Shown: positions 8,278 to 17,857, counted from the first letter of the stretch. The stretch is DNA of 64,000 bases from an uncultured Slackia sp. (GCA_934661005.1 CAKUIK010000006.1:12618-76617), one strand, 5' to 3'. Notes: generated from the sequence alone by a model not told the origin. Program-made: numbers and translations.

Positions 8278-9785
8278 CACTGCTCCCCTGCGTATTTCAC
8301 GCCCAGAATCTCGAGTTCTTTCTCGTTCAGACCCACGCCGCGCAGCATAAGGCGGTTGCCGCGCAGGCTGTCGATGGCGTTGATGCCCATGCCGCCCATG
8401 AGTTCCTGAACCTCGTGGTTCCACGCACGAACCAAATTCACGACGCGCTCGGCGCCAATTTCAGGGTTGAGGCGCTTCGTGAGATCGACACGCTGCGTCG
8501 CGATGCCCCAATTGCATTTGCCGCCCGCGCACGCCTGACACTGATGGCACCCAAGCGCGATAAGCGCAGAGCTCGCGCAATACACGGCGTCGGCACCCAA
8601 GGCGACGGCGCGCACGATATCGGCCGAGTTGCGAATGGAACCCGCCGCAACCAAGCTCACGCGAGAGCGAATGCCCTCGTCGCGAAGACGCTGGTCAACG
8701 CTCGCAAGCGCGAGCTCGATGGGAATGCCCACGTTATCGCGCGTACGTGCCGGCGCCGCACCCGTTCCGCCGCGGAAGCCGTCGACCACAATCACGTCGG
8801 CGCCCGCACGGGCCATGCCGCTCGCGATTGCCGCGACGTTGTGCACGGCGGCCACCTTCACCGAAATGGGCTTGGTGTAGCGCGTGGCCTCCTTCAAGCT
8901 GAAAATGAGCTGGCGCAAATCCTCAATGGAGTAAATGTCATGGTGCGGCGCGGGGCTAATGGCGTCAGTTCCCTTCGGAATCATGCGCGTGCGAGAAACC
9001 TCGTCGTTGATTTTCTCGCCCGGAAGGTGTCCGCCAATGCCTGGCTTTGCGCCTTGGCCGATTTTGATTTCAATCATGGCGGCAGTTTCGAGATAGTGCA
9101 TATCGACGCCGAAACGGCCCGACGCCACCTGCACGATGGCATGCTTGCCATACTTCTCGAGGTCTTTATGCAAACCGCCTTCGCCGCAGTTGAAATACGT
9201 ACCCAGTTCCTCGGCGGCCATGGCAAGCGATTTCTGCGCGTTCAAGGAAATGGAGCCGAAGCTCATAGCGGAAAACATGATGGGCACGTCGAGCTTGATG
9301 CGAGGCGGCATCGGCGAGACCACCTTGCGCTCGCGCTCATTGATGCGCAGCGCCTCGGGGCGGCTGCCCAAAAACACGCGGGTTTCCATGGGCTCGCGCA
9401 GCGGGTCGATGGAGGGATTGGTGACCTGGCTCGCGTTGAGCAACAGATGGTCCCAATAAATCGGATAATGCTGGGGGTTGCCCATGGAAGAAAGCAGCAC
9501 GGCGCCGGTTTGGGCCTGCTTAGCGATATCTTGCATGGCGGCAAGGTTCCAGTTGTTCGAACCGTTGCCAACCTGGGGCCAATTCGTAATGGCAAGCGCG
9601 TTCGTGGGGCACATGACCACGCAGCGCTGACAGTTCACGCACTTCTTGTGATCGGCAATCACGCGGCCCAAGTCGGTATCGACCGTGTGCACCTCGTTGG
9701 CGCACTGGCGCGCACACACACCGCATTGAATGCACTGGTTGGGGTCGCGTTCAACCTTGTAGCGCGGATACGTGAAATCGAGCAT
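8277..9785 (-). CDS. glutamate synthase, FMN-binding domain with N-terminal ferredoxin
   Basis: A 502-residue synthase. Residues about 15-65 hold two 4Fe-4S motifs (CIQCGVCARQC and CVNCQRCVVMC). The rest is the TIM-barrel FMN domain that turns 2-oxoglutarate plus ammonia into glutamate (GEGGLHKDLEKYG, GQGAKPGIGGHLPGEKI, DGFRGGTGAAP). The 3Fe-4S ligand region is seen as GCHQCQACAGGKCNWGIATQ. This is the ferredoxin-fused archaeal-type GltB2. Preceded by the glutaminase gene four bases away. Confidence 0.9.
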   Translation of the reverse strand: MLDFTYPRYKVERDPNQCIQCGVCARQCANEVHTVDTDLGRVIADHKKCVNCQRCVVMCPTNALAITNWPQVGNGSNNWNLAAMQDIAKQAQTGAVLLSSMGNPQHYPIYWDHLLLNASQVTNPSIDPLREPMETRVFLGSRPEALRINERERKVVSPMPPRIKLDVPIMFSAMSFGSISLNAQKSLAMAAEELGTYFNCGEGGLHKDLEKYGKHAIVQVASGRFGVDMHYLETAAMIEIKIGQGAKPGIGGHLPGEKINDEVSRTRMIPKGTDAISPAPHHDIYSIEDLRQLIFSLKEATRYTKPISVKVAAVHNVAAIASGMARAGADVIVVDGFRGGTGAAPARTRDNVGIPIELALASVDQRLRDEGIRSRVSLVAAGSIRNSADIVRAVALGADAVYCASSALIALGCHQCQACAGGKCNWGIATQRVDLTKRLNPEIGAERVVNLVRAWNHEVQELMGGMGINAIDSLRGNRLMLRGVGLNEKELEILGVKYAGEQ

Positions 9786-9788
9786 GGC

Positions 9789-11018
9789 TTAGGCCTCCTT
9801 TCGGGTGATGCGCGTTTGCTGATGGATGTCGGGCTCGTTTTCGGCGGCAGCGTTCTGCTTGGCTCGCGCGACCTCGTCGAGCTGCACCACGAACGGCACG
9901 CCGCCTTCAATGGAGCGCACGTTTTCGACATCGGGGCACACAAGCTCGATGGACGCTTGCTCGCTGGCCAAATACACCATGGAGTCTTTCTCGCCAACCA
10001 TCAACGCGCGCAACTTCAGGCGGTCGTTGAGTGCCAGCAGGCCTTCCTCGGACCCCAGAATGACCGAGAACGGGCCGTTCACGAGCGCGTCGGAGTACAC
10101 GCAGCGCAGCGCTGTTTCGAATTCGGCGCGCTCGGGAGACATACGGTCGATGGCGTCCCATGAAGGGGCGGCCATGATATGCGCAGCCATTTCCTGAGAG
10201 AAGCCGTGACGGCGAACGAGCAGGTCAAACAGATAGGTGATGACCTCGGTGTCGGTCTGCAGCGCGCAATCGTAGCCGAATTGCTCGACGTAGCGGCGAT
10301 TGGTGTCATAGCTGGAAATCTCGCCATTATGAACGATGGACCAGTTCAGAAGCGTAAACGGATGCGCGCCGCCCCACCAGCCAGGCGTGTTGGTAGGAAA
10401 GCGCCCGTGCGCGGTCCACAGCCAGGCCTTGTATTCGTCGATGCGGTAGTACTCGCCGATTTCTTCGGGATAGCCCACGCCTTTAAAGGCGCCCATGTTC
10501 TTGCCCGAGCTCGCGACAAACGCTCCGTCGATATGCGCGTTGATATAGAACACGCACTGCATGACGTATTCCTGCTCATCGAATTCGCCCAGCTCGAGCT
10601 CGTGGTGAGACGGGTGCGGCGTAAGGAAATAGCGCCAGGTGTCGGGCGGATTCTTGATCGCCTTCACCGTAGCGGTGGGAATGCGCTCCTGTTTTTCAGA
10701 GAGGAAGTGCTCGTTGAGATACGCTTCGGTATTCATGCGCGCTTCGTGGCTTTCATAGAGCACATGGAAGGCGTAGAAATCGGCGTATTCCGGATAAATG
10801 CCGTATGCGGCGAAGCCTCCACCCAGGCCATTGCTGCGATCGTGCATGAGAGCGATGGCTTTCAGAATGTCGCGGCCATCGTGACGCTGACCCGATTTGT
10901 CCATGATGCCGGCAATGGCGCATCCGGCGGGAATGCGCACGTCGCCCTCACGCAAGCCGCGGCTCTCGAGCGCACATGCGCGGGCGGCCGCCTGCTGCGG
11001 CGTTTCAGCATAATGCAT
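9789..11018 (-). CDS. class II glutamine amidotransferase of the split glutamate synthase
   Basis: A 409-residue Ntn-type glutaminase that releases ammonia for the FMN synthase. The nucleophile Cys33 sits in PAGCAIAGIMDKSG. Other active-site blocks are HGRFPTNTPGWW, HNGEIS and TDTEV. The ATG at 11018 was chosen because GAGGTG lies seven bases upstream; the open frame continues 31 codons further but without a better ribosome site. The 32 residues before the Cys would have to be cleaved to expose the N-terminal nucleophile. First gene of the operon. Confidence 0.88.
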   Translation of the reverse strand: MHYAETPQQAAARACALESRGLREGDVRIPAGCAIAGIMDKSGQRHDGRDILKAIALMHDRSNGLGGGFAAYGIYPEYADFYAFHVLYESHEARMNTEAYLNEHFLSEKQERIPTATVKAIKNPPDTWRYFLTPHPSHHELELGEFDEQEYVMQCVFYINAHIDGAFVASSGKNMGAFKGVGYPEEIGEYYRIDEYKAWLWTAHGRFPTNTPGWWGGAHPFTLLNWSIVHNGEISSYDTNRRYVEQFGYDCALQTDTEVITYLFDLLVRRHGFSQEMAAHIMAAPSWDAIDRMSPERAEFETALRCVYSDALVNGPFSVILGSEEGLLALNDRLKLRALMVGEKDSMVYLASEQASIELVCPDVENVRSIEGGVPFVVQLDEVARAKQNAAAENEPDIHQQTRITRKEA

Positions 11019-11304
11019 GCTGCACCTCATTTCCCCCATTGGCCCAACCCGGGCAATTCCGAGGCGTGGCGGCCTCGTCGCGGCGAGCGCGTGGCGATGC
11101 GTCGGCCGCATGGGCTGGGTAGCGAATGTAGTGTTTCCAGGGTATGGGTGCAGCGTTTCACGAACGTGACACGCATGTTACAAGGAAGTGTAATGCGTGT
11201 TTCGAGGCGGTTAACGCCGCAGGACGGGCGAAGGTTCGCCACGCATCAAACACCAGTCTTCCCGCTCGCCATCGAACCCGGGGCATAATCCAAGTGAGAC
11301 CCCC
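11019..11304. promoter_or_regulatory. leader/promoter region of the glutamate synthase operon, with inverted repeats
   Basis: About 290 bases without a gene. Three dyads are visible: TCACG-AA-CGTGA at 11158-11169, a 12-bp hairpin with one bulged base at 11169-11200, and GGCG-GTTAA-CGCC at 11207-11219. They lie 140-200 bases before the glutaminase start and could be operators for nitrogen control or part of the 5' leader. No known riboswitch was recognised. Confidence 0.4.
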
Positions 11305-11350
11305 AGCAAAACAAAACGCGGCCCGCGGCGAGAATTCGCCACAGACCGCG
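11305..11350 (-). terminator. strong intrinsic terminator after the DUF917 gene
   Basis: A 15-bp stem with a four-base loop (arms within 11317-11350) is followed on the minus strand by TTTTGTTTTG. It lies 23 bases after the stop of the DUF917 gene and separates it from the glutamate synthase operon. Confidence 0.85.
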
Positions 11351-11372
11351 TACTGCAATCAGTTGCCGCACG

Positions 11373-12458
11373 TTATTGCTTGCAGCGCTCTTCGACAGGA
11401 ATGAATTCCACGCCTTCGTAGCCGAAAACGGCAGGGCCGACCGTAGCCAGACCTTCGGGCGTGCGCCACTGCGGCGCGCAAGGAATACCCAGCACGATGG
11501 CGCGGCAGCCATATTTCAAGGCCTCGCCTGTGATGGGCGTGAGCGTTTCGCTATCGAACATGGCGATAAGGTCGGGCGCAGTGCACACCACTTCCCCGTT
11601 GCGCTCGGCGATAAGGAATTCGTTCTGGAAACGCACGTCGAGCACGTCGCCCTTGTAGGCGTCCATGCCTTCCAAATGAACCAAACCGCGCGCAAACCCA
11701 CCGATGGTGCGGCGCTCCACGTCTTCCACCTTGCCGCGGAACAACTCCACCGCACCAAGCGCTTCGCGCAATTCAGAAATGTCGTTGGAATGCTCATCGC
11801 GAGCGCGACGCAGAATGCGACCAACGTTTTCGCAGAGCGTATAGGTGCCGGCCACGCTGTGCGCCTTGGCCTCGGCGCCCGTCATGCCGTAGCACGCGAG
11901 CGAAATGTTGCCGCCCATTTCCACCGTGGCACCGCGGCACAAATCTTCGCCGCACTTATTCGTAGCCGCATGCACGAGCATCGTGTTGCCGCGCTCGTCA
12001 GCCACGCCAATAGGGCTTGCCGACTGCCCATACATCGACCACGTCACCATTTGCAACTCAGGGAATGCGCGGCCCATGCCATCGGCATCGAGCAGCGGAA
12101 TATGGCGCTGCGCTGCAGGAAGCATAGGATGCAACGAGTTCCAGCCGCCCGCCTCGGAAGGAATGAGCGCATCGAAAGTATGTCCCACCTCGCGCTCAAG
12201 CGCCTCAAGCGCATAAACCGGCTCGGGGCCTGCAGGCACTTTTTCAACGAGCACCGTGGGCGCGCCAAGGCCCATCGATACGGCAACGCGCGCGTCATCG
12301 GGCAATTCATCGAGCGTAAGCAGCGGAATGGGCCCATTATCGGCCACGCACTGCTTCGCAATAAGAATGCCCACGTAGGGGTTACCCCCGCCGCCCGAGG
12401 CCATGACAGCAGCGCCCATGGCAATATCTTCGACTTCTTGTTCGCCCAAATATCTCAC
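11373..12458 (-). CDS. DUF917 family protein
   Basis: A 361-residue protein with the family's ASGGGGNPYVG motif near residue 20. DUF917 proteins accompany hydantoinase/oxoprolinase-type enzymes and are thought to be partner subunits or chaperone-like proteins; the reaction is not established. The start is GTG with AAAGGA eight bases upstream. It has a paralogue at 14661-15758 on the other side of the hydantoinase gene; both share the motif order, including the MGLGAPTVLVEK and MLGAPTVLVEK blocks. Confidence 0.8.
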   Translation of the reverse strand: MRYLGEQEVEDIAMGAAVMASGGGGNPYVGILIAKQCVADNGPIPLLTLDELPDDARVAVSMGLGAPTVLVEKVPAGPEPVYALEALEREVGHTFDALIPSEAGGWNSLHPMLPAAQRHIPLLDADGMGRAFPELQMVTWSMYGQSASPIGVADERGNTMLVHAATNKCGEDLCRGATVEMGGNISLACYGMTGAEAKAHSVAGTYTLCENVGRILRRARDEHSNDISELREALGAVELFRGKVEDVERRTIGGFARGLVHLEGMDAYKGDVLDVRFQNEFLIAERNGEVVCTAPDLIAMFDSETLTPITGEALKYGCRAIVLGIPCAPQWRTPEGLATVGPAVFGYEGVEFIPVEERCKQ

Positions 12459-12931
12459 GGGGCGTTCCTTTCACTCCAATGCACTGTAGTGCTAAAGTAT
12501 TTCGATAAAGAATAAGAGTTGGGCAAAGCCCAACTCAACTCGTCCGTCTTGCTTCGCCGCGGCGGGCATATCGACGACCGCGGTTTGCTATCGCTCGCCT
12601 GGCGGCATTTCAATTATATAGAAAAGGCAGATCTGAACGCCGACGGTCTAAGATAAGCCCGTCGCGACGAAGCGAGATGCCCCATCATTTCCAGAAGATT
12701 CGTTCGCACCAAGGGTCAGCGAGCATGGGCTCTGGCGAGTACAGCATTGAGGAAGTTTCCGACGCGGTTGTCCATTTCGCTTTAGACCGTCGGTGCTCAA
12801 ACTTGCATTTCATTTCAATGTTAAGCACCGCCAGGCGGACGCATAGTAAAGCCGGAGGCGAAACGGTAGTCCGCCGTGGTCGTTGGCGAAACGGACGACC
12901 ACGGCGGAAACGACAGCGACGATGAAAGCGA
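12459..12931. other. non-coding stretch between DUF917 and hydantoinase genes
   Basis: No supported gene. On the minus strand a TATAAT box at 12618-12613 could serve the DUF917 gene 155 bases downstream, with no clear -35. A 13-bp hairpin is annotated separately at 12872-12908. An 82-codon plus-strand open frame from 12677 looks like chance: it has no ribosome site and an Arg-rich end. Confidence 0.5.
12872..12908 (-). terminator. 13-bp GC hairpin after the hydantoinase gene
   Basis: Perfect arms at 12872-12884 and 12896-12908, 24 bases beyond the hydantoinase stop. No T-run follows on the minus strand, so it may protect the 3' end rather than terminate. Confidence 0.5.
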
Positions 12932-14503
12932 TTAGATCTTCAAATCGCCGACAGCCTTCACGCGCACGCGGGTCGCATTGCCGGGCAGGTATGCCAACGG
13001 CACATCTTCCACTTCGACAATTTGAATCGAATCGGGATCGGCACCGGCCTTGATGGCCTCTTCGGTAGCCAAGCCCTTCGCAATCTCGAGCGTTTCAGCG
13101 CGACCAAGCTTGTCGAGCGAGAACACACGCTCGATTTGGCCCGATACCTGCGAAATCGCGCTGCCCACGGCATTGGCCTCGCCGAAGTTATTCGGCTTAA
13201 GCACGCGAGCCACACCTTCGAGCTCACCGGGAACCAAAATGGAGCCGCCGCCAACAAGGATAACGTCGATATCGCCCGCGCTCGTCTTCATGCGGTCAAC
13301 GCAGTTTTCGACCATCTCGGTCATCGCAGCCTGGGCCTTCTTCACAAGCTCAGGGTCCAAATCAGCCACAAGCGCCGGGTCGCCCACGCCTTCGGCGGCA
13401 CCCGCCGCAACCACGATGTCGGTCGCGGTAAGCGTTTGGCCGCCGAAGCACAGGGCTTCTTTCGTCACGCGGTAGCCCACCGAATCGGGGCCGACAGTCA
13501 CGGTGCCGTCTTCGTGCTGGCGCACAATCGAACCGCCGCCAAGGCCGATCGAAATAATGTCGGGCATGCGGAAGTTCGTGCGCACGCCGCCGATTTCCAC
13601 GGCAAGCATGCTCTCGCGCGGGAAGCCGTGTGTCAAAACGCCCAGGTCGGTGGTGGTACCGCCCACGTCGACGACCACGGCGTCTTTCAGGCCCGTCAAA
13701 AACGACGCGCCGCGAATGGAGTTCGTGGGGCCGCATGCAATGGTGAGAATCGGGTAGCGCATGGCGTATTCAGCACTCATGAGCGTGCCGTCGTTTTGGC
13801 ACAGGTACACTTCGGCATCGGTGATGCCCTCGCCCGCAAGAGCCGCAATGAAGCTCTCCGACGTGGTTTTCGCAACGTCGACAAGCGCCGCATTCAAAAT
13901 GGTGGCGTTTTCGCGTTCAAGCAGGCTCACGCTGCCAATTTCGCTCGAGATGGAAATGGGAAAATCGTCGCCGAGCGCCTCGCGCATGATGGCCGCGGCG
14001 CGCTGTTCGTGGCTTGCGTCGACCGGGGAGAACACGCTTGTGATGGCAACGCTGTCGCACTCGCCCTTCACCTGGTTCGCGATACGGCGCAGCTCGTCCT
14101 CGTCAAGCGGCGCGATTTCGCGGCCGTCGAACTCATGGCCGCCGCCCACAAGGAACCATTGGTCGTTAATGGCCGCGCGCAATTCCGCCGGCCAGTCAAT
14201 CATGGGCTTAATGGCGCGCGTTGCGGGCGCTCCAATGCGAATCACGGCAACGCGGTCGAGGCGCTTGCGCTCGACGATGGCGTTCGTGCAGTGCGTGGTG
14301 CCGAGCATCGCGTAGCCAATGCGGGCGCGATCGACGCCCTCGCCAGCAAGCACGGCTTCCATGGCATTCTTGATTCCACTCATAACATCTTCGGTCGTGG
14401 GGCTTTTTACGGCCGAGATGAGATTCAGATTCTCGTCGAGCACAACGGCGTCGGTATTGGTGCCGCCGACGTCGATGCCAATACGCCAGTCTTTGTTGGA
14501 CAT
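12932..14503 (-). CDS. hydantoinase/oxoprolinase family protein (HyuA-like)
   Basis: A 523-residue ASKHA-fold enzyme. The N-terminal phosphate loop IGIDVGGTNTDAVVLD and a second loop VVDVGGTTTDLG are present, as in ATP-dependent N-methylhydantoinase A and 5-oxoprolinase. It may open cyclic imides, or activate another substrate by phosphorylation. No separate HyuB subunit is present; instead it is flanked by two DUF917 proteins, a combination seen in many gut actinobacteria. The ATG at 14503 has AAGGGAT upstream. Substrate unknown. Confidence 0.82.
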   Translation of the reverse strand: MSNKDWRIGIDVGGTNTDAVVLDENLNLISAVKSPTTEDVMSGIKNAMEAVLAGEGVDRARIGYAMLGTTHCTNAIVERKRLDRVAVIRIGAPATRAIKPMIDWPAELRAAINDQWFLVGGGHEFDGREIAPLDEDELRRIANQVKGECDSVAITSVFSPVDASHEQRAAAIMREALGDDFPISISSEIGSVSLLERENATILNAALVDVAKTTSESFIAALAGEGITDAEVYLCQNDGTLMSAEYAMRYPILTIACGPTNSIRGASFLTGLKDAVVVDVGGTTTDLGVLTHGFPRESMLAVEIGGVRTNFRMPDIISIGLGGGSIVRQHEDGTVTVGPDSVGYRVTKEALCFGGQTLTATDIVVAAGAAEGVGDPALVADLDPELVKKAQAAMTEMVENCVDRMKTSAGDIDVILVGGGSILVPGELEGVARVLKPNNFGEANAVGSAISQVSGQIERVFSLDKLGRAETLEIAKGLATEEAIKAGADPDSIQIVEVEDVPLAYLPGNATRVRVKAVGDLKI

Positions 14504-14660
14504 CGTATCTATCCCTTCATATATCTATGCCGACGCGAGCTTGCGTGACGCGTTGGAATTCGCGGGACAGTACTCCCGACCGCGGCCGTACGACCGTTTC
14601 ACGAAATACCGAACCCCAAACAACCCAGTGCGCCAGAACCCCGCTGACTCATCCAAAAAC

Positions 14661-15758
14661 TTACAGCTCGCTTGCGTTTTGAGCGACGCGCTCCTCAACG
14701 GGAACGAAATCGATGTCGTAGCCAAAATAGCGCGGACCAGCGATTTCGAGGCCGCGATCGCTGCGCCAATGCTCATGCACGGGAATGCCAATGACCACGC
14801 CACGCGCACCGTACTTCATGCCTTCGGTGGTAATGGGAAGCGCGGTTTCAATATCCAGCACGGCAATAAGATCGGGGGCCGAGCACAGCACCTCGTCGCC
14901 CGACTTGGCAAGCAGATGCTCGTTCTGGAAACGCAGCTCGCATTCGCGGCCCGCATAGTCATCAATGCCCGCGAAATGCGCGTAGCCGCGCACGAAGCCA
15001 CCTTCGGTGCGGCGTGCCACGTCGTCAAGCTTTCCGCGGAACAGCTCGAACGCGCCGAGCAAATCCAAAATCACCGGCAGCGGATCGATATTCTGCTCGT
15101 GGGCCTCGCGGATGGCGCGGCCGATTTGCTCGCAGTAGGTCGACGTGCCGGGAATGGAAGCCTCTTTGGCCTGCGCGCCCGTCATGGCGTAGTCGGCCAT
15201 GAACACGCTGCCGCCCGTAGTAATGGCGGCGTTGCGCGAAAGGCGCTCCGCCCAGGCATTATCGACGGCCTCGACGGTAACCACGTCGCCCTTCTCGTCA
15301 CACACCACAGCAGGGCACGCCGGAATATCGAACAACGTCCACGTCACATGGCGCAGCTCGGGAAATGCGCGGCCCATGCCGTCGCAGTCGACGATAGGCA
15401 CGCCCTTGGCCGCGGCCACCTGGAACGGCAAAAGGGAGTTCAGGCCGCCCGCTTCAAGCGGCATAATGGCGTCGAATTTACGACCCAGACGCTTCTCCAG
15501 CGCGTCAACTGCGCCCACGCCTTCCATGCCGTTGGGAACCTTCTCCACGAGCACCGTGGGCGCGCCCAGCATGTGCGACGCGCAGACGAACGCATCATCG
15601 GGCAATTCGTCGAGCGACATCATTTGGAACGGGCCATATTCGTCAATGGCCTGAAGGGCCATGAGCTTGCCGATATACGGGTCGCCGCCGCCACCCGATG
15701 CGAGAACCGCGGCACCAACCGCCATATCCTCGACTTCGCGCTTGCCAATAGTGCGCAC
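14661..15758 (-). CDS. DUF917 family protein, second copy
   Basis: A 365-residue paralogue of the protein at 11373, with the ASGGGGDPYIG motif near residue 20. The GTG at 15758 was chosen because AAAGGGGAA precedes it and because it gives the same N-terminal length as the paralogue; an open frame extends 19 codons upstream. It is the first gene of a likely three-gene unit with the hydantoinase 157 bases downstream. Confidence 0.78.
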   Translation of the reverse strand: MRTIGKREVEDMAVGAAVLASGGGGDPYIGKLMALQAIDEYGPFQMMSLDELPDDAFVCASHMLGAPTVLVEKVPNGMEGVGAVDALEKRLGRKFDAIMPLEAGGLNSLLPFQVAAAKGVPIVDCDGMGRAFPELRHVTWTLFDIPACPAVVCDEKGDVVTVEAVDNAWAERLSRNAAITTGGSVFMADYAMTGAQAKEASIPGTSTYCEQIGRAIREAHEQNIDPLPVILDLLGAFELFRGKLDDVARRTEGGFVRGYAHFAGIDDYAGRECELRFQNEHLLAKSGDEVLCSAPDLIAVLDIETALPITTEGMKYGARGVVIGIPVHEHWRSDRGLEIAGPRYFGYDIDFVPVEERVAQNASEL

Positions 15759-16283
15759 GATGTTCCCCTTTCCCTGAAACGGCGTGCCGGGTAGGCTTCT
15801 CGCCACAATACACATACGAGCACTCTACCCTATTGGAGCACACAAAGGAACGCATAGCCGGGCGACCTTTAACGATTTCGTTACGAGCGGCGCCGAAATG
15901 GGTCCGAGATAACACGGGGCATACCCCCGGGGAAATAAGCACCTTGACGGCAGGTCTGCCAAGTGAGCCTTCTCTTGTACGAAAACAGGCGCTTCATGCA
16001 TCGAGCGCAACTCGACTTCGGGCCGTTCGGGGCGAATCTTAGCGATTGCGTGAATCGACAGAGCACAGAAAGGCGCCCGAAAAAAATCGAAGAGGCTGGC
16101 TTGGAGGAACAAACTGCCCTTTTCTTGAGCACGAGAAACGGAGGCAGTTCGGGAACCCTCGAGTCAGCCCCTATGCCATGGTCTTTATTGAAGCCATTCA
16201 AGTTTTGTTTTAAGGCGCAGTCCAGCATGACGAGCAATTGCCCGCCACGACGCGCGTACCTAATCGGAAAAACGCCCCTCGCG
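15759..16283. other. intergenic stretch without a recognised gene
   Basis: About 525 bases between the DUF917 start and the end of the B12-activation gene. Both strands hold only frames that look like chance, without ribosome sites. Nothing recognisable as RNA gene, riboswitch or mobile element was seen apart from a small GGCAG/CTGCC dyad near 15950. Confidence 0.4.
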
Positions 16284-16979
16284 CTATCGCTTCCAGCAGG
16301 GCGTGCCGGCGGCGCGCAGCGTGCAGCTTTGCTTGCAGGCACAACCTTCGCAGCTCGCCTTCACACCCGAAACCTCATCGAGGTTCGCGCTCGCATCGAA
16401 CAACCCCACGAATGCCGTGACGCTTTTCGCGGGAATGAGCAAATTCGATTCCGTCGCCACCATTCCAAGGCGCTTGTCCGCCGCGAGCACGCGCACGATT
16501 TCAGGCTGAAGCGAGAGCGGCAAATCACCATAGCCAGGGCTGTATCGCCAGTTCGTGCGCATGCCGCGCTTCGCGGCATCGGCCACCACGGCCGCCTCGC
16601 ATGCATCGGCCACGCTTTCCACGAGCGAACTTCCCGCCGCGCCATAAATGGCCGCGTCGAGCGCGCTTTGCGCTTTCCGACGTGCCATGGCGGCCTCGTT
16701 CGCCACACCAAGCGTGCAGGCCAAAACGGCGCATTCCGCCGCACCTTTCAGGTGACGCGCGATATCGGCGCCCTCGAGCACAAGCGAACTGCCCACAAGA
16801 CGCACGCCCTGCGCACATGCCTCAACGGGAAACGAACGAAACACAAACCCTGGCCGAGCCTCGCGCTCGCATGCCGCGATATTGTTGTCGATGCGCGCTT
16901 CCATCTCGGCATCGAGCTCTTGGCCGGCATAGCCCAAATAGCGCAACGCTTCAGCCTTATTAACCCTGTAATCAGGCAT
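16284..16979 (-). CDS. vitamin B12-dependent methionine synthase activation-domain protein
   Basis: A 231-residue stand-alone relative of the MetH reactivation domain. The GYGDLPLSLQPEIVRVL block is the SAM-binding region, and the C-terminus carries CEGCACKQSC. It probably reductively remethylates a B12-dependent methyltransferase. It lies 14 bases after metF, so the pair feeds methyl-tetrahydrofolate into cobalamin-dependent methionine synthesis. A longer in-frame extension upstream overlaps metF and was not used; the ATG at 16979 gives the family N-terminus. Confidence 0.8.
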   Translation of the reverse strand: MPDYRVNKAEALRYLGYAGQELDAEMEARIDNNIAACEREARPGFVFRSFPVEACAQGVRLVGSSLVLEGADIARHLKGAAECAVLACTLGVANEAAMARRKAQSALDAAIYGAAGSSLVESVADACEAAVVADAAKRGMRTNWRYSPGYGDLPLSLQPEIVRVLAADKRLGMVATESNLLIPAKSVTAFVGLFDASANLDEVSGVKASCEGCACKQSCTLRAAGTPCWKR

Positions 16980-16993
16980 TTTGCTGCCAAGCT

Positions 16994-17857
16994 TTACGCA
17001 ATCGCGCCCGCATCGCGCAGCGCCTGAACGGCGGCTTCCGCAATATCGGGACGATTCATGGTGTAAACATGCAAGCCGTCGACGCCTTCCTTCGAAAGGC
17101 CCACGAACTGCTGGCACGCATAATCGATGCCCGCCTGGCGCAGCGCCTTCGGGTCATCTTCGTAACGCGCGAGCAGCTTGATGATGGGCGACGGCAGGCT
17201 TGCGCCGCACATGAACACCATGCGCTGAATCTGTGCCTTCGAAAGGAACGGCATAATGCCAAACGTGATAGGCACGGTAATGCCCGCCTTATGTGCGGCG
17301 TCGAGAAAGCGCAGCGCAAGATCGTTATCGAAAAACAGCTGCGTGACGAAAAATTGCGCGCCCGCATCCTGCTTTTCCTTCAAATGGCGAATGCTCTCGT
17401 CGAAATCGAGGCAGTCAATATGGCCTTCCGGATATGCCGCCGCGCCCACGCAAAAGCCAGCCTCGCGCGCAACGGGAATCAGATCTTTGGCGAACTTGAA
17501 ATCTTTCGGGGCCGCCCCCGGCACCGCATCGCCGCGCAGAGCGAGCACATTTTCGATGCCGGCAGCCTTCATGGATGCAAGCACGGAATCGATGCCCGCG
17601 CGATCGGCATTCATGCACGTAAGGTGGGCCATCATATTCAAGCCGTATTCGTCTTGCGCCATTTTCGCCACATCAACCGTACGCGAAGAATTACCCGACC
17701 CGCCCGCTGAATAGGTCACGGAAACGAACGAAGGCGAAAGCGGCGCCAAACCGCCAATGACCTCGCGGGCCTCCTCTACGGGAAGGTCACCCTTCGGGGG
17801 GAAGATTTCGAACGAAACGGGCAGCTTCTCGCCGCCAAAAACATCGATGATGTGCAT
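16994..17857 (-). CDS. metF: methylenetetrahydrofolate reductase
   Basis: A 287-residue TIM-barrel flavoenzyme reducing 5,10-methylene-THF to 5-methyl-THF. Family blocks are SFEIFPPKG (residues 16-24), VSVTYSAGGS, HLTCMNADR and ALRGDAVPGA, and the FFVTQLFFD segment. The ATG at 17857 has AAGGAG seven bases upstream; an upstream open frame lacks a ribosome site. Cotranscribed with the B12-enzyme activation gene. Confidence 0.93.
   Translation of the reverse strand: MHIIDVFGGEKLPVSFEIFPPKGDLPVEEAREVIGGLAPLSPSFVSVTYSAGGSGNSSRTVDVAKMAQDEYGLNMMAHLTCMNADRAGIDSVLASMKAAGIENVLALRGDAVPGAAPKDFKFAKDLIPVAREAGFCVGAAAYPEGHIDCLDFDESIRHLKEKQDAGAQFFVTQLFFDNDLALRFLDAAHKAGITVPITFGIMPFLSKAQIQRMVFMCGASLPSPIIKLLARYEDDPKALRQAGIDYACQQFVGLSKEGVDGLHVYTMNRPDIAEAAVQALRDAGAIA

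Noticed and set aside
8190..10163. 657-codon plus-strand frame
   Set aside because: Antisense to the glutamate synthase genes, whose Cys motifs and active sites are unmistakable on the minus strand.
12677..12925. 82-codon plus-strand frame between DUF917 and hydantoinase
   Set aside because: No ribosome site, no recognisable sequence, and an Arg-rich tail that reads through a hairpin.
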